DNA from: Nannochloropsis salina CCMP1776
Lineage: Eukaryota; Sar; Eustigmatophyceae; Eustigmatales; Monodopsidaceae
Assembly (NCBI GenBank): GCA_004565275.1
Contig: SDOX01000092.1
Coordinates: forward strand, 18,377 to 79,075
Direction: 5' to 3'
DNA length: 60,699 nt
A program made the translations under genes and the position numbers. Position 1 is the stretch's first letter; each line of letters opens with the position of its first letter. The notes beneath the pieces were generated by a model. The model worked only from the letters and a program-made list of their open reading frames with translations. It made no database searches and had not been told where the DNA came from. Shown here one piece after another: positions 57,963-60,699 of this stretch.

Positions 57963-59875
57963 ATGGGTCACCGCAGGTATGTCTATACAAGCCCGGTATC
58001 GGATTCGTGAAAGAGGGTGCTCGCTTCTGTGCTTTGTGCGACCTGCTTGATATGCTGTCATCCTTCCCTTAAGTCAAGTCATCCCACAATTGCCTCCTTT
58101 CACAGCTTCATTGAGCGAAGTGCCAAGCAGAATTTGGTTATCTTCCTCTTCTGTTGTTTAATCAGAGGATCGCATGTTACGTCTTTCCGATTGCAGCAAC
58201 CGTGGCTACGCCCTCCCCTTTCGTCCACCGCTTCCGGTCCCCTTATTAAGTCCTCAATCGGCTACGAGCAGCATCATTATCGGTCTTTTACGCGCCATCC
58301 TATGCCTCTGTATGGCTCCCGCAATCCCCCACCCCTACAGTCCCAAACCGTCTCCCGCACGCCATGGCTCTTCCTCGTTCTCTCCAGCACTGCCATCCTC
58401 ATCTCTTACGCAGACCGCGCCAACCTCGCCACCTGTATTTTACCCATGGCGCAGGATCTGGAGTGGTCCCTTTCTTCGCAGGGCGTTGTGCTCTCCGCCT
58501 TCTTTGCCGGTTACGCCCTCACAGGCCTCCTTGGCGGCTACCTTGCCGACCGCTTTGGCGGGTCGCGCGTTTTGCAGGCGGGAATCATCCTCTGGTCCGT
58601 TTGTACCTTCCTCACCCCTGCGTTTGCCAAAGCTGGACTGGGCGCCATGGTCTTGGATCGAGTCTTACTGGGGATGGGAGAGGGCGTCGCTTTTCCGGCC
58701 ATCCACGCTATGATTCCTCAACGCGTGCCTGGTCCAAGCCGCAGTCTGGCTGTCTCCCTCATTACAGGGGCAAGCTATCTTGGGGCTGTCATAGCATTTG
58801 CATTGTCGCCTTTCCTGATTGAAGAAGCAGGCTGGCCATCTGTCTTCTATTTCTTCGGTGCTCTACCCGTCCTCTGGTTTCCTGTCTGGTGGGCGTGGGG
58901 GGAAGAGAGAAGCGAGGCGCTGGAAGGCAAGGAGGCGGAGAGTGAGGAAAAAGCAAAATGCGGAGAAGGGCATCCCTTATCAAACCCTTCATCATCCAAC
59001 TCCCAACGCATCGACCTTACGCCCTCGTCCGCCCCATCGACGGCCGCCTTTCCCACTTCGTCTGCTCCGCCTGAGGGACTGACTTGGGCCCAGGCCAGGT
59101 TTTTGCTCGCCCGGAAGGAGGTGTGGGCCATTCTGGTAGCACAGTATACGCAAGCGTGGGGTATCTACGGCCTTCTCTCTTGGCTACCCTCTTATTACAG
59201 CAAGGTAGAGGAAAGGGAGAGGCAGAGAGGGCCATGTTCCTGCACAGAAAGCTGGATTCCTCTGTGGGTTGTTGTCGTGCCAACCAAAGTAAGCCTACAT
59301 AGTGTCGATCTTACCTTAAGCTGACATCCCCTGATCCTACCCATTTCTCGTAGACTTTTGATATCGACGTCACGCAGCTGGCTGCTTTTACCCTCGCCCC
59401 CTATCTGCTGCAGACTCTGGTAGGGATCGCGTCGGGCTATTTGGCCGATAGCTTGATAGCCGCTGGTTGGTCCATAAAGCGCGTACGTCAGCTCTTACAA
59501 ACCGCTGGTACAGTCCTACCTGCGCTCTTTTTGCTCCTCGCTACTACAACACACAACACGTCCTCCGACTCCGCTTCCTCCCTACTCTTCTCTTTCCTCT
59601 ATGTCACAATCGGCGCGGGCCTTTCCGCCTTCACTCTCGGCGGCGTTTCTTGCTCGCATTTGGACATCTGTCCTCGTAATGCAGGACTTGTCTTTGCAGC
59701 TGGCAATACCTTAGCTACAGTGGGTGGCTTGGTTTCGGTGCCTATAGCCGGGTTAGTCCTGGAGAAATGTGGGAGTTTCGATGCGGTTTTCGCCTTGTTC
59801 GCGGCGCATTACGTGGTAGGAGCGGCCCTGTACGCGGCTTGGATTGGGGATAAAGACATTTTGCAAGAGCTGTGA
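57963..59875 (+). CDS. PHT4/SLC17-type anion (phosphate) transporter, plastid-targeted
   Basis: A major-facilitator protein. Exons: 57963-57976 (only 14 nt: MGHR plus AG), 58106-59204 and 59354-59875, all in phase. The first join creates MGHRSFIERSAKQNLVIFLF, a signal peptide continuing CCLIRGSHVTSF; the Phe after a small residue fits bipartite plastid import. The mature part has 12 predicted helices, e.g. WLFLVLSSTAILISYADRAN, FFAGYALTGLLGGYLADRFG (the MFS loop 2-3 motif), GMGEGVAFPAIHAMIPQRVP, then a charged central loop of about 75 residues, QAWGIYGLLSWLPSYYSK, and the C-terminal half ending ALYAAWIGDKDILQEL. The sequence around RANLATCILPMAQD and GEGVAFPAIH is characteristic of plant PHT4 and animal SLC17 anion transporters. 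Substrate (phosphate, ascorbate or other anion) cannot be decided. It is the last gene before the telomere. Confidence 0.9.
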
Positions 59876-60462
59876 AAGCGAGAGGGGGTAGGAGACAGGA
59901 GAATATAGCTCAAATCGTCAGGCACTGAAGGGGCAATGAGGAGGACGCATATGCAACCCCGGTCCTGTCTCAACTCACCAGCGGATGCAGGTACTGCACG
60001 ACGTAGAGAAGCCTCCTCTGATATTGTTCTTTTTCTTAAAGCTCTATTGTGACATTAACTGCCAAACTGTGCCTCCTCTGACGAACGGACGACGGAGGAA
60101 CTCAGCGCTAGGCGACCCGGATGCAGGGCGTCTGAATCTCTGTAGGGTTAGGATCAGTAGCTGACCGATCGTCGAGACCTCTCCCGAGATTCGCCGAAAC
60201 TTCAGCCTTCAAGCCAAACATAGCTTCGGCTAAAACTTTCAAATCTAGGTCTACGAGATATTATTCGCGATTAGCCTGAAGTCGGAGCATTGAATCGAGT
60301 GCAGTTTGCCTGAAGTCGGAGCATTAAATTGAAATAAGATTCCACTGGAAATACTCCATTCCTCTTGAGATCGCAGAACTGAATAATGTTGACATCCTCC
60401 ATCTCATGTGTCAGCCGACCAAAAGTCAATAGCCAAAGTTGGTGACCTGGAAAAGACCGTTA
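59876..60462. other. Subtelomeric spacer
   Basis: 587 bp between the last stop codon and the telomere array. No gene seen. It holds two short direct repeats: CCTCCTCTGA at about 60012 and 60072, and the 18-bp pair at 60274 and 60308. Confidence 0.7.
60274..60325. repeat. Subtelomeric 18-bp direct repeat, period 34
   Basis: GCCTGAAGTCGGAGCATT occurs at 60274-60291 and 60308-60325, perfect, with a similar following AAT. It may be the end of a degenerate subtelomeric satellite. Confidence 0.9.
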
Positions 60463-60699
60463 AGGGTTAGGGTTAGGGTTAGGGTTAGGGTTAGGGTTAG
60501 GGTTAGGGTTAGGGTTAGGGTTAGGGTTAGGGTTAGGGTTAGGGTTAGGGTTAGGGTTAGGGTTAGGGTTAGGGTTAGGGTTAGGGTTAGGGTTAGGGTT
60601 AGGGTTAGGGTTAGGTTAGGGTTAGGGTTAGGGTTAGGGTTAGGGTTAGGGTTAGGGTTAGGGTTAGGGTTAGGGTTAGGGTTAGGGTTAGGGTTAGGG
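60463..60699 (+). repeat. Telomere, (TTAGGG)n
   Basis: About 39 hexamer units running to the last base of the window, G-rich strand 5'->3' toward the end, as expected for a right-hand chromosome end. One unit at 60611-60615 is shortened to TTAGG. The array starts directly after AAAAGACCGTTA with no degenerate zone, so the window reaches a true chromosome end or an assembly of one. Confidence 0.98.

Noticed and set aside
58017-58105. Start of the PHT4-like gene at 58017
   Set aside because: It is a GTG codon. The 14-nt exon at 57963-57976 gives a true ATG and an in-phase join that completes a signal peptide.

Overview
This window is the end of a nuclear chromosome arm from a gene-dense, intron-rich eukaryote. 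It finishes at the right in about 39 copies of TTAGGG (60463-60699). The gene set is eukaryotic: SRP receptor beta, RIO3-type kinase, cytoplasmic dynein intermediate chain, SAGA adaptor ADA2, epsilon-COP, RNA polymerase III RPC6, two-pore channel. At least two proteins look plastid-directed, with a secretory signal followed by an aromatic residue at the expected cleavage point (an LPA1/REP27-like protein and a PHT4-like anion transporter). With short GT-AG introns and many (GGGA)n/(CCCT)n tracts, this suggests a unicellular ochrophyte alga, most like a eustigmatophyte of the Nannochloropsis/Microchloropsis type. That assignment is inference from gene style, not from a marker gene.

Layout, left to right. 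32-2112 (-): secreted histidine-acid-phosphatase-like protein cut by the window edge. 2113-5692: AT-rich, mostly no recognisable gene. 5693-9365 (+): ABCG half transporter. 9946-11999 (-): SRP receptor beta. 12560-15216 (+): RIO3-like kinase. 16190-21158 (+): dynein intermediate chain. 22104-26629 (-): ADA2. 27258-30083 (+): epsilon-COP, sharing a divergent promoter region with ADA2. 30267-30722 (-): unknown. 31229-33449 (+): RPC6/POLR3F. 33721-38798 (-): two-pore channel. 38799-41071: AT-rich, with one C2-domain first exon. 41276-42274 (+): intronless RBR ubiquitin ligase. 43188-45252 (-): SRPBCC/polyketide-cyclase-like protein. 46280-47853 (+): LPA1/REP27-like. 48279-50636 (-): F-box plus cyclin protein. 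51823-53907 (-): intronless divergent protein kinase. 54910-56866 (+): SFI1-like centrin-binding protein. 57963-59875 (+): PHT4-like transporter. Then about 590 bp of subtelomere and the telomere.

The genes are mostly unrelated housekeeping functions, as is usual for a nuclear chromosome. One grouping stands out. A divergent kinase and an SFI1-like protein sit between the two arms of an inverted duplication, next to an F-box/cyclin gene. The arms share a 148-bp block that is identical letter for letter while their flanks are clearly diverged (50807-50954 and 57399-57546). All splice structures were worked out by eye from GT/AG signals, reading frame and family similarity; no alignment or database search was run.
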